A stretch of DNA of 64,000 nt from the NCBI GenBank assembly GCA_020849105.1, contig JADLGW010000004.1, positions 1 to 64,000 on the forward strand, given 5' to 3'. This document shows, piece after piece, positions 62,886 to 64,000 of this stretch. Within the stretch, counting starts at the first letter, position 1, and every line of letters starts with the position of its first letter. Source of the stretch: Phycisphaerales bacterium. Its GTDB lineage: Bacteria > Planctomycetota > Phycisphaerae > Phycisphaerales > UBA1924. Made by a program: the position numbers and the translations under genes. A model generated the notes under the pieces. That model made no database searches and was not told where the DNA came from. It worked only from the letters and a program-made list of their open reading frames with translations.

Positions 62886-63800
62886 ATGCCGGACCTGAAC
62901 GCCCTGCCCCTGCCGGAGGTCTATGTGGTCCTCGCCGCCGGCGGCGGGCCGCGCCGGCTGCTGGAACTGGCCCGGGAGGAGGACCTGGGCGTGCGGGGAG
63001 ACATCACGGGCCAGGCGTGCATCCCCGAAGGCGCCAAGGGGGCCGCGACCGTCGTGTCGCGGGAGGACGGCGTGCTGTCGGGGCTGGCGGCGGTGCCGGA
63101 CCTGCTTGCGGTGTTCGGATCGCGGCTGGAGTTCGAGCCGACTGCCGAGGACGGCGACCCGATCGGGCCGGGGACGGCCGTGGCCCGGCTCTCGGGCTGG
63201 ATACGCGACCTGGTGGCGGTTGAACGGACGCTCCTGAACCTGCTCGGGCGGCTGTCGGGGATCGCCACACGCACCGGGCACTTCGTCGCGGCCGCGAGCG
63301 TGGGGGCGCGGGCCCGGGTGTACGACACGCGGAAGACCACGCCGGGGCTGCGGGCGCTGGAGAAGTACGCGGTGCGGTGCGGCGGTGGTCGGTCGCACCG
63401 GCTGGGGCTCCATGATGCGGTGCTGATCAAGGACAACCACCTGGCATCGGTGCCGCCGGAGCGGCTGCGGGAGTGGCTGACCGGGGTGTGCAGCCGTGCC
63501 AGGTCGGATCGGCCGTCCTTCGTGGAGGTCGAAGTGGACACGCTGGAGCAGTTGGAGGCTGTGCTGGCGCTGGAGCCGGGCCTGGTGGACTTCGTGCTGC
63601 TGGACAACATGCCGCTGGGGATGATCGGGAGGGCGGTGGACCTGCGGCGGGACGTTCGCCCGTCGATCGAACTGGAGGTTTCCGGCGGGGTGACGCTGGA
63701 GAACATCGGCGCGATCGCGCGCACGGGGGTCGAGCGGATAAGCGTCGGGTCGCTCACACACGGGGCGCGGTCGCTGGACCTGGGGCTGGACGCAACGTGA
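62886..63800 (+). CDS. nadC: Nicotinate-nucleotide pyrophosphorylase, carboxylating
   Basis: This 304-residue enzyme converts quinolinate and PRPP to nicotinate mononucleotide in NAD synthesis. Conserved motifs are REEDLGVRGDIT, VERTLLNLLGRLSGIAT, the substrate-binding YDTRKTTPGLRALEKYAVRCGGG, HRLGLHDAVLIKDNH, and VSGGVTLENIGAIARTGVERISVG. The gene overlaps the next one by 4 bp (GTGA), indicating coupled translation with a biotin ligase. Confidence 0.95.
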   Translation: MPDLNALPLPEVYVVLAAGGGPRRLLELAREEDLGVRGDITGQACIPEGAKGAATVVSREDGVLSGLAAVPDLLAVFGSRLEFEPTAEDGDPIGPGTAVARLSGWIRDLVAVERTLLNLLGRLSGIATRTGHFVAAASVGARARVYDTRKTTPGLRALEKYAVRCGGGRSHRLGLHDAVLIKDNHLASVPPERLREWLTGVCSRARSDRPSFVEVEVDTLEQLEAVLALEPGLVDFVLLDNMPLGMIGRAVDLRRDVRPSIELEVSGGVTLENIGAIARTGVERISVGSLTHGARSLDLGLDAT

Positions 63801-64000
63801 CGGATCTCGACGCCTCAGAGTGGCGCCATAGGTTGACCGACGGCCTGGCGAGCGCATCCATCTGGATTGCCGAGCGGGTTGAGGTTGTGGAAGAGGTGCC
63901 CTCGACGCAGGACCTCGCGTTTGATCGGTGCGCCGGGCGGCCCGGCCTGCTGCTGTGGGCACTGAGCCAGACCGCGGGGCGCGGCCGCCTGGGCCGAACG
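63797..64000 (+). CDS. birA: Biotin-[acetyl-CoA-carboxylase] ligase, N-terminal part (runs off the window)
   Basis: The first 68 codons are present and stay open to the right edge. The GTG at 63797 overlaps the nadC stop. The residues EVVEEVPSTQDLAFD and the ATP/biotin-binding SQTAGRGRLGR are the hallmark of biotin protein ligases. The DNA-binding domain of regulatory BirA proteins is missing, because the catalytic domain starts almost at once, so this is a class I (non-regulatory) enzyme. The pairing with nadC is seen in several bacterial phyla. Confidence 0.88.
   Translation, partial: MTDLDASEWRHRLTDGLASASIWIAERVEVVEEVPSTQDLAFDRCAGRPGLLLWALSQTAGRGRLGRT

Overview
The window reads as chromosomal DNA of a very GC-rich planctomycete, most likely of the class Phycisphaerae. 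This is inferred from several features together: two tandem PEP-CTERM proteins ending in [13 protein letters not shown] plus an arginine cluster, an FHA-GAF-SpoIIE phosphatase beside a Ser/Thr kinase with tetratricopeptide repeats, a DUF58-BatA-VWA operon, a lysine-tailed HU protein, a stand-alone LigD phosphoesterase-like protein, and a dockerin-like tail on a secreted peptidase. Almost every gene has strong third-position GC, so long antisense open frames are common and were ignored. I found no tRNA, rRNA, CRISPR array, phage gene or insertion sequence.

Layout. 1-958: 3' end of a PolX-type polymerase/PHP gene. 1.3-11.1 kb: an extracellular polysaccharide locus with a CDP-paratose epimerase-like protein, a GT4, a GT2 fused to a hexapeptide acyltransferase, a second GT4, a Wzy-like membrane protein, a glycosidase-like lipoprotein and a UDP-sugar epimerase. 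The four middle genes overlap by 4-7 bp. 11.4-19 kb: a small lipoprotein, tRNA dihydrouridine synthase, then DUF58, BatA/VWA and VWA/glutaminase-fold membrane proteins. 19-23 kb: a convergent phosphatase/kinase pair. 23-26.5 kb (minus strand): DinG-like helicase, RsmG and a MazG-like protein. 26.5-31 kb: a COG3014-like lipoprotein with an LpoB-like protein, two PEP-CTERM proteins and NADP isocitrate dehydrogenase. 32-39 kb: a TPR plus double RNA-polymerase-alpha-CTD protein, a membrane protein, FolE2, PBP2 and RodA. 39-46.5 kb (minus strand): MgtE, an MmcQ/YjbR protein, M14 carboxypeptidase, a repeat-rich secreted protein and RNase Y. 47-54 kb: a lipoprotein, asparagine synthetase, small proteins, a 5 x 77-bp repeat array, a D-2-hydroxyacid dehydrogenase, an EEP-family protein and HU. 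54-64 kb: MiaB, a histidine kinase, YraN, a parvulin-like lipoprotein, DUF1844, two uncharacterised proteins, FabI, NadC and the start of BirA.

The most unusual theme is a set of short GC-rich palindromes, mostly 7-10 bp stems with 3-4 nt loops and one 18-bp-stem form. They occur between genes and also inside reading frames without breaking them: in polX, in both sides of the GT4/GT2 junction, and in miaB. In polX and at the GT junction they occur as pairs about 80 bp apart, and near 51.3 kb they form a regular 77-bp tandem array with two hairpins per unit. Two 8-bp-period microsatellites, one inside miaB, add to this. The other candidates for new biology are the TPR/double alpha-CTD protein, the glycosyltransferase-acyltransferase fusion, and an LpoB-type penicillin-binding-protein activator pair in the same region as PBP2/RodA in a planctomycete.
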